Positions 50,543 to 61,500 of a DNA stretch of 64,000 bases are shown in pieces (the first letter of the stretch is position 1; each line of letters starts with the position of its first letter). The stretch is taken from contig NZ_AMPG01000001.1 in the NCBI RefSeq assembly GCF_000299415.1, positions 1,612,001 through 1,676,000 on the forward strand, given 5' to 3'. The notes beneath the pieces are model-generated. The model did no database searches. It was not told where the DNA came from and worked only from the letters and a program-made list of their open reading frames with translations. The translations under genes were made by a program, and so were the position numbers. Source of the stretch: Candidatus Microthrix parvicella Bio17-1 (GTDB taxonomy: Bacteria > Actinomycetota > Acidimicrobiia > Acidimicrobiales > Microtrichaceae).

Positions 50543-51873
50543 GCAACCTGGACGCGTCGGCCGATGAGCCGGTCGAGCCAGAGGCAGGAGCGACGACCCT
50601 GACGTCGCTCACCACCCGCGGGGGGCGGCCGAAGCGGCCGAAGCGTTCGAGCATCGCCGCCATCGACCTGATCGACGAGGCGCTCAGCTCGGCCTTTGCC
50701 CGCCCCGGGAGGGCTGTGCTGACAGCGCTCGGCACGGTACTGGGCATCGTCACGCTGGTGGCCACCGCCGGGCTGAGCCGCACGGCGGGGCAACAGATCG
50801 TCGACCGCTTCGACGAGCTCGCCGCCTCTACCGTGGACGTGCAGCCCGCCACCGTGCCCGGGGGCATGGACGGCACCAAAACGGTGGTGGTGGGCAACCC
50901 GATGGGGTGGGATGCCGCTCAGCGGGTGAACCGACTCGCCGGGGTCGACGGGGCCGCAACGCTGAGCGACCTGGAACTGCCCGAGGGGGAGACCATCTCG
51001 GCGGTACCGGTGATCGACCCATCGGCAGCACCGAGCGTGGCCCCGCCGCTGATGGCGGCATCGCCCGACCTGCTCGCTGCAGTTCGGGGCCGTCTCAGCA
51101 CCGGCAGATTCTTCGACTCCGGTCATGACCGGCGGGCCGACCAGGTGGCGGTGCTGGGCGCCGACGCCGCCACCAAGCTTGGCATCACCCGGCTGGAGGC
51201 CTCCCCGGCAATCCTGATCGGCGACGACCCCTATTCGGTGATTGGAATCATTTCGGGCGCTCAACGACGCCGCGAACTGCTGGATGCCATCGTGGTGCCC
51301 GAGGGTACCGCCAAGGCGCGCCTCGGCCTGGAGGCGCCATCCTCGCTCATCGCCGAGACCGACGTTGGAGCTGCCGGGCAAGTGGCCAACCAAATCCCGC
51401 TTGCGCTCTCGCCCAACGATCCCGACCTCGTCACCGCCACGGCGGGGTGGGAGCCCTCCGACGTGCGACGCGGCGTGAGCGAAGACGTGTCGGCCCTGTT
51501 CCTGGTGCTGGGCGGAGTGGCACTGCTGGTGGGCATGCTGGGCATCGCCAACGTCACCCTGGTGTCGGTGCTGGAACGGACCGGCGAGATCGGACTTCGA
51601 CGAGCGCTGGGTGCCGGGCGCCGTCACATCGCCGCACAGTTCCTCACCGAAAGTGCGTTGCTGGGCACCCTGGCGGGCATGGTCGGCTCGGCCACCGGTG
51701 TCGTGCTGACCGTGGTGGTGGCTGCCAACCGAGGTTGGACACCGGTCCTCGATCCGTGGCTTCCCCTGGTGGCCGTGCTGCTCGGTGCGGCAGCGGGTCT
51801 CCTCGCCGGTGCCTACCCGGCCTGGCGGGCAGCCCGCCTCGAGCCGGTTGACGCCTTGCGCTCAGCCACCTGA
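50539..51873 (+). CDS. ABC transporter permease (MacB/FtsX type)
   Basis: 444 aa. One N-terminal membrane helix (ALGTVLGIVTLVATAGLS), a large extracytoplasmic MacB-PCD domain (about residues 75-310), then three C-terminal helices with the FtsX-type core GEIGLRRALGAGRRHIAAQFLTESALLGTLAG and the end motif ARLEPVDALRSAT. GTG start overlapping the ATPase stop. Together with the lipoprotein and adaptor genes it forms an export or mechanotransmission complex; cargo unknown. Confidence 0.9.
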   Translation: MSNLDASADEPVEPEAGATTLTSLTTRGGRPKRPKRSSIAAIDLIDEALSSAFARPGRAVLTALGTVLGIVTLVATAGLSRTAGQQIVDRFDELAASTVDVQPATVPGGMDGTKTVVVGNPMGWDAAQRVNRLAGVDGAATLSDLELPEGETISAVPVIDPSAAPSVAPPLMAASPDLLAAVRGRLSTGRFFDSGHDRRADQVAVLGADAATKLGITRLEASPAILIGDDPYSVIGIISGAQRRRELLDAIVVPEGTAKARLGLEAPSSLIAETDVGAAGQVANQIPLALSPNDPDLVTATAGWEPSDVRRGVSEDVSALFLVLGGVALLVGMLGIANVTLVSVLERTGEIGLRRALGAGRRHIAAQFLTESALLGTLAGMVGSATGVVLTVVVAANRGWTPVLDPWLPLVAVLLGAAAGLLAGAYPAWRAARLEPVDALRSAT

Positions 51874-51975
51874 TCTGCCCTTGGCTCCCGCCGCCCATGA
51901 TTCAGCCCCTCGCCCAAGCAACCCGAGCGGGTTTTGATCATGACAGCAGCTCAGCCAACCAACACCCACCGATGA

Positions 51976-52662
51976 TCAGGCGGCCTTCACCAAGATCCGC
52001 TCGGAGGCAAACGAGCCGATGCCCACCGTGTCGTCATCGATCGACACCGTGGCCGACCCGTCAGGCGACAGTGCCACCAAGGTGCCGATTGCGCCGGGCT
52101 GCAACTTGTGGCTCTCGAGGAACTCCAACATGCCCTTGGCAAACTCCAGTTCCTCGGGGATACGCGTGATCACGAATCCGGCACCGGCCTTCAGGTCCGA
52201 CAGCGGCACCAGGTCGGGGGTTCGATAATCGCTGCCGGGGATCGGGTTGCCGTGGGGACACGTCGTCGGGTCGCCGAGGAGTTCAGCCAGCGCCTCCTCG
52301 ACCGGAGTTGAGATCACGTGCTCCCATTTGCCCGCCTCCTGATGCGCCAGCGCCCAGGACAGCCCGAGGATATCGGTGAGAAACCGCTCTGCCAGGCGAT
52401 GACGGCGAACCACCTGCTCGGCCAGCTTGGTGCCCTCTTCGGTCAGCGAGATCTTGGCCCGAGCCACCGTCAGAAGCCCTTCGTCGGCCATTTTGTGCAC
52501 CATTTCCGACACTGCCGGCCGAGAGACGTCGAGGCGTTCGGCGATGCGTGCCTGAATGACCGCCACGTCGTCCTCGCGAAGCTCGAAGATGGTCTCGCAA
52601 TACTCCTCGAACGCCGGGTGATACTCGTTGAGTCTGGCGTTGCCTCGGCTCGACGTCTGCAT
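51976..52662 (-). CDS. DtxR/IdeR-family metal-dependent repressor
   Basis: 228 aa. The HTH is VIQARIAERLDVSRPAVSEMVHKMADEGLL. The dimerisation domain has RHRLAERFLTDILGLSWALAHQEAGKWEHVIS and CPHGNPIPG (metal-ligand region). A C-terminal FeoA/SH3-like domain follows (about residues 155-228). It senses Fe2+ or Mn2+ and represses iron uptake or storage genes (family role). Start at the ATG at 52662. Confidence 0.9.
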   Translation of the reverse strand: MQTSSRGNARLNEYHPAFEEYCETIFELREDDVAVIQARIAERLDVSRPAVSEMVHKMADEGLLTVARAKISLTEEGTKLAEQVVRRHRLAERFLTDILGLSWALAHQEAGKWEHVISTPVEEALAELLGDPTTCPHGNPIPGSDYRTPDLVPLSDLKAGAGFVITRIPEELEFAKGMLEFLESHKLQPGAIGTLVALSPDGSATVSIDDDTVGIGSFASERILVKAA

Positions 52663-52726
52663 ATCACCACCATAGGTCGCCCCGGACCCGTCGGGTCGCC
52701 GCTGCGCCGGCGTTACTGTGGAGCGA

Positions 52727-53506
52727 ATGGCGGCCAACCAACATGCCACTCCTCCCCCGGTTGTCCCGGGCGACGGGCACTGGTTCGAGGGGCTGGCCGA
52801 TCACCTCGGTTCGGCCTATCTCCGCTATTCCTTCACCAAGGGAACCGTGCGCGAGGTCGACTCGCTCTTCGACCTCCTCCAACTCAAACCTGGCATGGCA
52901 CTACTGGATGTCGGCTGCGGACCCGGGCGCCACAGCCACGAGTTTGCCAGGCGTGGCATCGAGGCCACCGGGGTGGACATCTCGGAGCGCTTCGTGCAGT
53001 TGGCCAACTCCGAAGCGCCTGATGGTGCGACCTTTCAACGGGTCGATGCCCGACGCCTCAACTTTGACCAGTCCTTCGACGCCGCCATCTCGCTGTGTCA
53101 AGGGGCGTTCGGGTTGGGTGGACCCGCCGATGACGCCGACGACCCCCAACTGCTGCAACCGGATCTTGCCGTCTTGGGGGGCATTGCCCGGGCACTCCGT
53201 CCTGGAGGGCGCTTCGCCGTCTCGGCCTTCTCCGCCTACTTCCAAGTGGCCAACCTGGAACAGAGCGATACGTTCGACGCCGCATCCGGGGTCAACCACG
53301 AACGCACCGAGATCCGGTCGGAGTTCGACGAATCGAACGAGGTCGACCTGTGGACCACCTGCTACACCCCACGCGAGTTGCGGCTGCTCTTCGAGCGAGC
53401 CGAACTGGTGGTAGACGCTGTTCATTCTGCCGAAACCGGCACCTACCGGCCACTTGACCCGGCCACCACCACTCCGGAGTTTCTCGTGCTAGGACACCGA
53501 CCATGA
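52727..53506 (+). CDS. SAM-dependent methyltransferase, class I
   Basis: 259 aa. The Rossmann fold has LLDVGCGPGRHSHEFARRGIEATGVDIS (motif I and II) and FDAAISLCQGAFGLGG. GGRFAVSAFSAYF is motif III-like. The substrate is not indicated. It starts 64 bp after the divergent dtxR start and overlaps the next gene by 4 nt. Confidence 0.85.
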   Translation: MAANQHATPPPVVPGDGHWFEGLADHLGSAYLRYSFTKGTVREVDSLFDLLQLKPGMALLDVGCGPGRHSHEFARRGIEATGVDISERFVQLANSEAPDGATFQRVDARRLNFDQSFDAAISLCQGAFGLGGPADDADDPQLLQPDLAVLGGIARALRPGGRFAVSAFSAYFQVANLEQSDTFDAASGVNHERTEIRSEFDESNEVDLWTTCYTPRELRLLFERAELVVDAVHSAETGTYRPLDPATTTPEFLVLGHRP

Positions 53507-55047
53507 ACTATCTACCACACACCTTCGAGCAGGTGACTCGTCGCGGTGCTCTCAGCCGAGCGGCCAGGCGAACTTCAGCAATGCTTGCGGTGGGTCTCGC
53601 CACCGCCGCGACCATCACGCTTGCACCCACCTTCGGTGTCAACGCAGGTGCCCAGGACGGGCCCGCACAGGAGCACGTGGCGTTGGCGTTCGAATCCCCC
53701 TTGGAGGACGTGAGCCCCGACGTCCTGAAGGTGACAGCGTTGGCCACCCTGGGCGACGAACGCGGCTGGGTCCGGGCGGGTTTCACCTTCACCGAGGACG
53801 AGAGCAGCCCAAACAGGATCCTGCTCGCGGAGCCCGATGCAACGGCTGCGTTGTGCGCCGGGGCCGACGCGGACGGCACGATCGGTTGTCAGCGCGAAAC
53901 CATCGTGGTGATCAACGCAGCCGCGTGGCGGCAACCCCCCGATGGCTGGGCCGAACCAGAGACCTACCGCCAGTATCTGATCAACCACCTCGTCGGCCAC
54001 CTGCTTGGCCAGGCACAGCAGGTGGACCGGTGCCCAAACCCCGGCGAGCCTGCGGCGGTGATGGCCCCCCAGTTTGAAGGGTTGGAGGGCTGTCAGCCCA
54101 ACGCCTGGCCCTTGGATCCAGAGGTGCTGACCGCGTCGAAACGACCGGTCGAGATCGCCCAGGCGCCGGGAACCGACGACAGCCCGACTGCGACGACCTC
54201 CCAGGACGGCACAGCGGTCACGTTGGGCACCGATGTACCGAAAGCAACCGGCGAACCCGCCAACACTGGAACAACCAAGTCGTCGTCGCCGGCGGCGCTC
54301 GTAGCGCTGGGGGTCATTGCCCTGATCCTTCTGGCCGGCCTGGCGTGGATCGCGCTTCGTCGACGTCGACCCGGAGCTTCACCGGACAGCCTCGACGGTG
54401 GAACCAATCCCGACGGTTTCAGCACGGCCACCGACCTCACCGAGACTGACCCTCCGGATGTGATTGATGAGTCGGGAACCACTCCCATCAACGTTCCAGC
54501 GACGGTCGAGATGGCCACCGGCGACACTGGCGATGACCACTTCGTCCCGTTCGGCTTGGGCGCAAACGGCTCCGATGACGATCTCGCCGGCGATCAGCCG
54601 TGGACCCTGAGTCTGAGCGGGGCGGCGCAACAGGAGGGCCGGTTGGCCTGGCTGGTCCCCAACCGATGGGAGGAGCGTGACATCACCGCCCTGACCGATG
54701 CACTCTCCGACACGACCGACGCGTCCTCTGAAACGACCGGCGACCCGACCGCGCCCGAACAGGTGGGCGACCTGTTGACAAGCTTCTTCCAAGCCCGTCC
54801 ATACCTGGCGCCGGACGATCATGAGGCGGTTGGTCTCACCATCCTCGGAACTGATGAGGTGGTGGCGGTCGCACTGGGGGCCGCCGAGGTCATCGAACTC
54901 CGCAACGGCCTGGCGAAGCCCGCTCGTCGCCAGGGAGTCGTGCGGCTACATCACTCGAACACTGCACTCCTTGAAGTGGAGGTCTCGGTCATCGCCCCCG
55001 CTCGACCTCGTGCTCGAATCATGATCAAGCAGACCGGCTCCGAATAG
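53503..55047 (+). CDS. Membrane protein with a DUF3152-like domain lacking the catalytic Glu
   Basis: 514 aa. N-terminal signal/anchor (about 25-50). The extracytoplasmic DUF3152-like domain ends with YRQYLINHLVGHLLGQ and CPNPGEPAAVM. Family members read HEVGH, so the metalloprotease Glu is replaced by Leu here. A membrane helix at about residues 265-285 is followed by a basic stop-transfer, a disordered acidic stretch and a C-terminal domain of about 150 residues I do not recognise (PWTLSLSGAAQQEGRLAWLVP). Probably a pseudoenzyme or sensor. Coupled to the upstream methyltransferase gene. Confidence 0.7.
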   Translation: MNYLPHTFEQVTRRGALSRAARRTSAMLAVGLATAATITLAPTFGVNAGAQDGPAQEHVALAFESPLEDVSPDVLKVTALATLGDERGWVRAGFTFTEDESSPNRILLAEPDATAALCAGADADGTIGCQRETIVVINAAAWRQPPDGWAEPETYRQYLINHLVGHLLGQAQQVDRCPNPGEPAAVMAPQFEGLEGCQPNAWPLDPEVLTASKRPVEIAQAPGTDDSPTATTSQDGTAVTLGTDVPKATGEPANTGTTKSSSPAALVALGVIALILLAGLAWIALRRRRPGASPDSLDGGTNPDGFSTATDLTETDPPDVIDESGTTPINVPATVEMATGDTGDDHFVPFGLGANGSDDDLAGDQPWTLSLSGAAQQEGRLAWLVPNRWEERDITALTDALSDTTDASSETTGDPTAPEQVGDLLTSFFQARPYLAPDDHEAVGLTILGTDEVVAVALGAAEVIELRNGLAKPARRQGVVRLHHSNTALLEVEVSVIAPARPRARIMIKQTGSE

Positions 55048-55065
55048 TTGAGTCGGACTGAAACA

Positions 55066-56301
55066 ATGGGGACCATGCTCAGCTCAAGGGTCTGGCCACT
55101 CCTCGTCCTCGCCCTGATGATGGCGGGCTGTGCAGGGTCGGAAGCTGCACAGGACGAACCGTCAACCTCCCAGTCGACGGTCGTGACACCCGGAACCACA
55201 GCAGTCGTTGCCGTCCCGACGACCGGCGGTTCACCCGTGGCCGCCCCGACGTCGGAGACCACGCAGGTTGAACCCGATCCGGTCTCGTGGCCGCTTCGAC
55301 AGAAGTTGGCCCAGATGTTGATGCCCGGGTTCAACGCTGGACCGGGCGGCACCTCCACCAGCCCGAGCGAGGTACAGGCTCTGATCGACGCCGGCGCCGG
55401 TGGGGTTTTCGTCGGGCGCAAGGAAGAGACACTCTTCGCTTCTTCTGTCATGACCAACGCCCGGGCCAACACGCTGCCGCCCTTCGTTGCCACCGACGGT
55501 GAGGGGGGCCAGGTCGATCTGTTGCCGTCGATCATGGAGCCGCTCCCTCCAGCAGGGGAGATGGCCGCCTGGGATACCGACCGCATACGCGCCGCCGGGG
55601 CGTCCCGTGGGACCAATCTGGCCCAGCGGGGGGTCACCGTCGACTTCGCGCCGGTGCTCGACGTGGCCGGAGGAACCAACCCGCTGGGCGACCGCACCTG
55701 GTCGGCCGAGCCCGACGAGGTGGTGCGCACCGCCGGTGCCTTCGCCGAGGGCCTCTGCTCGGCGGGGGTGCTCCCCACGTTCAAGCACTTCCCCGGCCAC
55801 GGCCGCGCCGACGCTCACGGCGACGATGCACCGGCCCGCACCCCCGACCTGGCGGCGATGGAACAGTCGGATCTCCTGCCGTTCAAGGAAATGATCGCTT
55901 CGATGGGCGACCGGTCACTGCTGATGACCGGCCACCTCGACGTACCGGGGCTGACCGATGGCGGTGAACCCTTCTCGCTGAACCCCGAAGCGATGAAGTA
56001 CCTGCGTGACACCATGGGGTACGACGGCGTCACCGTCACCGACGAGCTGGCCGAGATGGGCGCCATCACCAAGCGCGGCATCTCGGTGCCGGATGCCGTT
56101 GAGATGGCCCTGGTCGCCGGCAACGACATGGCGCTCTACTTCGGTGATGTCGACCAGATGAACGAGGTGCTCGACCACCTCGAGACGGTGGTGGCCGAGG
56201 GGCGCCTCAGCGAGGCCCGGGTCGATCGCTCGCTCGCCAGGATCTTGGCCCTGAAGTCCTCTGGTGCCTGCGCGAGCCCGATCGCGCCTCAAGGCGGGTA
56301 G
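55066..56301 (+). CDS. GH3-family glycosidase lipoprotein (NagZ-like)
   Basis: 411 aa (ATG 55066; 55075 also possible). Signal peptide with lipobox MMAGCAG, a Thr/Ser/Pro linker to about residue 70, then a GH3 barrel. Motifs: MLMPGF, KHFPGHGRADAHGDDAP (general-acid region of NagZ enzymes) and DGVTVTDELAEMGAI with the nucleophile Asp. Expected to be a beta-N-acetylhexosaminidase acting on peptidoglycan or chitin fragments outside the cell. Only 18 bp after the preceding gene. Confidence 0.88.
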   Translation: MGTMLSSRVWPLLVLALMMAGCAGSEAAQDEPSTSQSTVVTPGTTAVVAVPTTGGSPVAAPTSETTQVEPDPVSWPLRQKLAQMLMPGFNAGPGGTSTSPSEVQALIDAGAGGVFVGRKEETLFASSVMTNARANTLPPFVATDGEGGQVDLLPSIMEPLPPAGEMAAWDTDRIRAAGASRGTNLAQRGVTVDFAPVLDVAGGTNPLGDRTWSAEPDEVVRTAGAFAEGLCSAGVLPTFKHFPGHGRADAHGDDAPARTPDLAAMEQSDLLPFKEMIASMGDRSLLMTGHLDVPGLTDGGEPFSLNPEAMKYLRDTMGYDGVTVTDELAEMGAITKRGISVPDAVEMALVAGNDMALYFGDVDQMNEVLDHLETVVAEGRLSEARVDRSLARILALKSSGACASPIAPQGG

Positions 56302-56342
56302 ATCGAACGACGTCAGGTTGCCGATTCCAAGCTGCCAGGTGG

Positions 56343-57374
56343 TCAGGCCTCGCTGAGCCCGGCCCGCAGACCCAGACGGTCGAGTAGGTCTCGATCGCTG
56401 TTGCCCTCCGGGTTCTCGGTGGTCAACAGCCTTTCGCCGTAGAAGATGCTGTCGGCACCGGCGCTGAAGCACAAGGCCTGCAGCTCGTCGGACATCTCGG
56501 TGCGGCCGGCGCTGAGGCGCACCGCCGAGTTGGGCATCAGCAACCGGGCGACGGCGACGGTGCGCACGAACTCGAAGGGATCGAGGGTCTCGCCGGTGGC
56601 CAGCGGAGTGCCCGGCACCTGCACCAGCTCGTTGATCGGCACCGACTCGGGGTGATGGGGCAGGTTTGCCAGGGTCACCAGCAAGCCCACGCGGTCGGCC
56701 CGGGTCTCACCCATGCCCACGATGCCGCCGCAGCACACCTTCATGCCCGCCGCACGCACGGCCTCGAGGGTCGCCAGACGATCGCCGTAGGTGCGGGTGG
56801 TGATGATCTCCTCGTAGTACTCGGGCGAGGTGTCCAGGTTGTGGTTGTAGTAGTCCAGGCCGGCCTCGGCCAGCGCCTCAGCGTGGTCGTCGGTGAGCAT
56901 GCCCAGGGTCATACACGTCTCCAGCCCCAGGGCCTTGACACCCTCGATCATCGCGCCGACCCGCGCGATGTCGCGGTCCTTGGGCGAGCGCCACGCGGCC
57001 CCCATGCAGAACCGTTGGGCCCCTGCCTCCTTGGCAGTTCGGGCCGCAGCCACCACCCGCTCGACGTCCATCAGCGGCTCTGGGGTGAGGCCGGTGTTGT
57101 ACTGGGCGGCCTGGGGGCAATAGGCGCAGTCCTCCGGGCAGGCGCCGGTTTTGATCGACAGCAAGGTGCTGAGTTGCACCGCATCGGGCTCACGATGGCG
57201 TCGGTGGGTGCTCTGGGCCCGCCACAGCAGTTCGGTCAGCGGCAGTTCGAACAGCGCGGTGACCTCGTCGAGAGTCCAGTCGTGGCATTCCTCGTCGAGC
57301 GCCTCAGCGGATCGAAGTGCTGGTTGAGCGGCGGTGCGTGGGGTCACGTCTGCGGGCGTCAGGGTGTCGGTCAC
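56343..57374 (-). CDS. bioB: Biotin synthase
   Basis: 343 aa radical-SAM enzyme. [10 protein letters not shown] holds the 4Fe-4S cysteines. Further motifs are [36 protein letters not shown] and [37 protein letters not shown] start at 57374; the longer frame upstream runs into the divergent DUF952 gene. It converts dethiobiotin to biotin. No other bio gene in the window. Confidence 0.95.
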   Translation of the reverse strand: MTDTLTPADVTPRTAAQPALRSAEALDEECHDWTLDEVTALFELPLTELLWRAQSTHRRHREPDAVQLSTLLSIKTGACPEDCAYCPQAAQYNTGLTPEPLMDVERVVAAARTAKEAGAQRFCMGAAWRSPKDRDIARVGAMIEGVKALGLETCMTLGMLTDDHAEALAEAGLDYYNHNLDTSPEYYEEIITTRTYGDRLATLEAVRAAGMKVCCGGIVGMGETRADRVGLLVTLANLPHHPESVPINELVQVPGTPLATGETLDPFEFVRTVAVARLLMPNSAVRLSAGRTEMSDELQALCFSAGADSIFYGERLLTTENPEGNSDRDLLDRLGLRAGLSEA

Positions 57375-57467
57375 TCTCAAAGTGTCGCGGGATTCTGGTG
57401 TGGCATCCAAAGGCTGCCGCCCGCTCGATCCGGAGAAGTGGCCCCGGGCTGTGGTTGCATGAGGCTC

Positions 57468-57866
57468 ATGAGTGACGCACCCGATCAGTGGCCGACCCCA
57501 ACCGGACTCACCTATCACCTCAGCCCGGTGCCGGTCTGGGAGGCACAGCGGGTCGGTGAGCTGTACGCACCCGAGGCGTTCACCGACGAAGGATTCGTGC
57601 ACACCACCATCGACCTGGAAACGCTGCTGATCCCGGCAAACCGCTACTACACCGACGACACTCGGCCCTACGTGTGCCTCACGATCGACCTGGCACGGGT
57701 ATCCGGCGAGGTGCGCTTCGACGCCGACCCGTTGATCTACCCCCACATCTACGGTCCCGTCCCAACCGGAGCGGTCACTGAGGTTCGGGCCGCTCAGCGG
57801 TCTTCCACCGGCGTCTTCATCGGCTTCGGCGATCCTGAGAGGCCGGACCAACCACCGGCGCAATGA
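57468..57866 (+). CDS. DUF952 protein
   Basis: 132 aa. [51 protein letters not shown] and [16 protein letters not shown] match the DUF952 family (glutathione S-transferase-like or ADP-ribosyl-type fold, function unknown). The ATG at 57468 is taken; one at 57459 is equally possible. Divergent from bioB. Confidence 0.82.
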   Translation: MSDAPDQWPTPTGLTYHLSPVPVWEAQRVGELYAPEAFTDEGFVHTTIDLETLLIPANRYYTDDTRPYVCLTIDLARVSGEVRFDADPLIYPHIYGPVPTGAVTEVRAAQRSSTGVFIGFGDPERPDQPPAQ

Positions 57867-57908
57867 GGCGGTCGCTGAATGAGGCGGTCACGAAATGCCA
57901 GTGTTGAG

Positions 57909-57982
57909 TGCCCCGGACAGGAATCGAACCTGTGGCCTACCGCTTAGGAGGCGGTCGCTCTATCCAACTGAGCTACCGAGGC
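57909..57982 (-). tRNA. tRNA-Arg(CCT)
   Basis: 74-nt tRNA on the minus strand: acceptor GCCTCGG with CCGGGGC (one G-T pair), D-loop, anticodon loop CTCCTAA (anticodon CCT), T-loop TTCGATT. CCA not encoded. It decodes AGG. Confidence 0.95.
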
Positions 57983-58031
57983 GAGGTCGACCATTGTCGC
58001 AGCATGCAGCGCCGGCCGACAGCCGGAGGCG

Positions 58032-58454
58032 CTACTTCCGGGGGTCGGTGTGGAAGCGGCGTCCGGTGACCTCGTCGGCGGTGATGGCCACGTAATGGTG
58101 CTTATCGCCACGGTCCCATGGGTACAGCGCCAGATCTTCGGCGTGAGCCATCTCCTCCACCGTGTGCAGTTCTCTTGCCCTGCCCTTCAGCACCACACTC
58201 CACGCGACACCGTTGGAGTCGTCGATGTGATCCACCTCGTAGGCCACGCCGGATCCCAAAACGGCCGCCGCCAGCTTGGTACCGGGGTCGGTGCGAAACA
58301 CGATGGTGCGGCCGTCCACCACGTGGTTGATCGGGAAGATGTCGGGCTGGTCGCCGATCGCAACCGCCAGACGGCCGGTACGCGCCTTGGTCAGCAGATC
58401 CCAACACGCATCCACGCTCAGTTCCTCGGTCAGCTTCGCTTCGTCGGCGGTCAT
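58032..58454 (-). CDS. Pyridoxamine 5'-phosphate oxidase-family protein
   Basis: 140 aa split-barrel flavoprotein fold: ACWDLLTKARTGRLAVAIGDQPDIFPINHVVDGRTIVFRTDPGTKLAAAV, then VAYEVDHIDDSNGVAWSVVLKGRA. This is the PNPOx-like/nitroreductase-type small family of Actinobacteria (FMN or F420 binding). True PdxH activity is unlikely. ATG start at 58454. Confidence 0.85.
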   Translation of the reverse strand: MTADEAKLTEELSVDACWDLLTKARTGRLAVAIGDQPDIFPINHVVDGRTIVFRTDPGTKLAAAVLGSGVAYEVDHIDDSNGVAWSVVLKGRARELHTVEEMAHAEDLALYPWDRGDKHHYVAITADEVTGRRFHTDPRK

Positions 58455-58544
58455 GGCCCTCCCCCAGGTATGTCGGTCGGCTCTCGGTCTACCAGCTTCC
58501 CGGTCTCGCCTGCACCGTAGGGGGCTCTCCGCAATGATGGGTCG

Positions 58545-61500
58545 ATGCACGACGAGCCCCACATTGCCGAACGCCGTATCCGCCGTCTGTTGGAGGAGCG
58601 CATCCGGCCGGCCACCTACGGCCCGGGTGCGCCGCTGAGCCTGACGGCCCACCATGTTGCTGGGGAGCCCATCGCCGTGGTGGCTGCACAGCAGGCACAC
58701 TACGAACCTTTCGCCATCGGCGACCCGTGGGGCCCCCCGTGGGGCACCACCTGGTTTCGGATGTCGGGCACGGTGCCGCCCGACATGGCCGGGCGACGGG
58801 TGGAGGCGGTCGTCAACCTCGGATTCATCTCGGGCCAGGTGGGGTTCAATGCCGAGGGAATGATCTGGCGCGACGGCGTCCCGGTGCACGGGTTGCACCC
58901 CGCCCGCCAATGGAGCCTGGTCAGCCCGCACGCCCTGGGAGGCGAGCAGGTGGACCTGCTGGTGGAGGCTGCGGCCAACCCCTTCGTCAACCTCAACGTG
59001 ATCACTCGGTTGGGCGACGTGTTGACCGCCTCGAAGCAACCGCTGTATCGCCTGGCTCAGGCCGAGCTCGCACCCCTCAATACCGACGTGTGGAACCTGG
59101 CGTTGGAGATCGACTTTCTGGTCCGCCTTGGCTGGCAACTGGATACCGGTTCGGGCTCTCGCAAGCTGCGGATCATGCAGGCCCTGGGGCGCGCTGCCGA
59201 TGCCCTCGATCTGGACAACATTGTCGGCTCGGCGAAGGCGGCACGCTCGGAGCTGGCCGAGGTGCTCGCCGCCCCGGCGGTCGCATCGGAGCACCGCTGC
59301 TTCGCCATCGGGCACGCCCACATTGACACCGCCTGGCTGTGGCCACTGCGCGAGACCCGCCGCAAGTGCGCCCGGTCGTTCGCCAACTCACTTGACCTGA
59401 TCGACAACGACCCCGACTATCGCTTCGGTTGCTCCCAGGCCGTGCAGTACCAGTGGATGATCGACGAATACCCGTCGGTTGCCGAGGGCATCGCCCAGGC
59501 GGTCGCTGCGGATCGCTGGGTACCGCTGGGAGGCATGTGGGTGGAGGCCGATGGCAACCTGCCCTCAGGTGAGGCGATGGCCCGCCAGTTCCTTCACGGC
59601 CAACGGTTCTTCCGAGAGCACTACGGCGTGACCTGTCGGGAGGCGTGGATCCCCGACGTGTTCGGATATCCGGCCTCGCTGCCGCAGATCTTTGCGCTGG
59701 GTGGCTCCTCCGCGTTTGTCACCCAGAAGATCTCATGGAACCGCACCAACACCTTCCCTCATCACACCTTCTTGTGGGAGGGGCTGGACGGCACATCGCT
59801 GCCCACCCACTTTCCGCCCGTCAACACCTACAACGCTGAGATCGACCCAGGTGAGCTGGTGCCCGCCGCCCGCACGTTCGCAGAACGGGCGGTGGCCAAC
59901 ACCTCGCTGGTGCCCTTTGGTCACGGCGACGGTGGAGGCGGTCCCACCCGCGAGATGATGGCCCGGGCGCGCATCGCCGCCGATTGTGAGGCGATCCCCC
60001 GGGTGTCGATCGGCTCTCCCGCCGAGTTCTTCACCGAGGCGTTGGCCGAGCTGCCTGATCCGCCCCGCTGGGTGGGTGAGTTGTACCTGGAGATGCACCG
60101 GGCCACCTACACGGCCCAGGCCAAAACCAAGGCAGGCAATCGCCGAAGCGAGGCCCTGCTGAGAGAGGTGGAGTGGTGGGCGCTGGCAGCCGCAGGGGGC
60201 AGCCCCGGCGACGCCTACCCGACAGCAGAGTTGGACGAACTGTGGAAGGAGACGCTCACCCTCCAGTTCCATGACATTCTGCCCGGCAGCTCGATCGCCT
60301 GGGTGCATCGCGAGGCCGAGGCAGGCTACGAGCGCATCATCGGGCGCTGCGAGGCGCTGATCGCCGACTCGCTGGGCACAATCGCAGACTCGGTGACCGG
60401 GATCAGGGGCGGTGCGGCGGGCGGCTCTTCGACGTCGCCAACCAATGGAGTAGACGTCGCCACCGGCGTGTTGCTCGCCAACCCGGCGCCGCACCCCCGG
60501 GTTGGGGTGCACCTGGTCGACTGGCCCGACGGGGCCCCTCATCCGGCAGGGTCGCAACCCCTCGCAGACGGACGACTGGCCGTGGCGGCCGACCTCCCAG
60601 CGGGCGGCTGGGTGGTGCCGCCCACTGGTGGCGCCGCAGACCATGCCCAACACCGGGTACGGGTCGAGACCGATCCTGCCGGTGGTGGCAGCATGGACAA
60701 CGGTCTGCTCACCCTCACCTGGGACACCCACGGTCTGGTCACGTCGCTGGTGGATCACCGGGTGCAGGGCGGTCGACAGGTGCTGCGGTCAGGCGAGCCG
60801 GGCAACGTGCTCGAGCTCTCCGAGGATCTACCGCTGGAGTTCGACGCCTGGGACCTGGAGGCCTACCACGCCAACTCGACCGTGACGCTCGCCGAGGCGG
60901 AACTGGTGGAGGTGGTCGATGCGGGTCCCCTGGTGGCCTCACTGAAGGTCACTCGCCGCCACAACACGTCGACGTTCACCCAGGTGATCCATCTCACTGC
61001 CGGCTCCGCCCGCGTTGACGTCGGGTACGACATCGACTGGGCCGAGACCGACAAGGTGCTGAAGGTGGCATGGCCGGTGGACGTGCACACTCACGAGGTG
61101 GCCTCCGAAATCCAGTTCGGACACGTGGTGCGGCCGGTGCACCAGAACACGTCCTGGGATGCGGCCCGCTTTGAGTTCTGCGCCCACCGGTGGATCGACG
61201 CCTCCGAGCGGGGCTACGGCGTAGCGCTGTTAAACGACGCCAAGTATGGCCACGACGCGCTGGACGGCACGCTCCGCCAGACGTTGCTGACCGCCTCCAC
61301 CTACCCGGATCCAGCCGCCGACAAGGGTCACCACCGGTTCACGCTGGCGGTGCTGCCGCACCTCGGCGACCTCGTCGAGGGTGACGTCGTCGCCGAGGGC
61401 TGGCGCCTCAACAATCCGGTCCGAGCCATCCTCGCCCCCGGAGCAGCGGACGTTGCTGTTGTCGCTGCTCGCCGCGCTGCCCGCAGTGATGCTCCAACAG

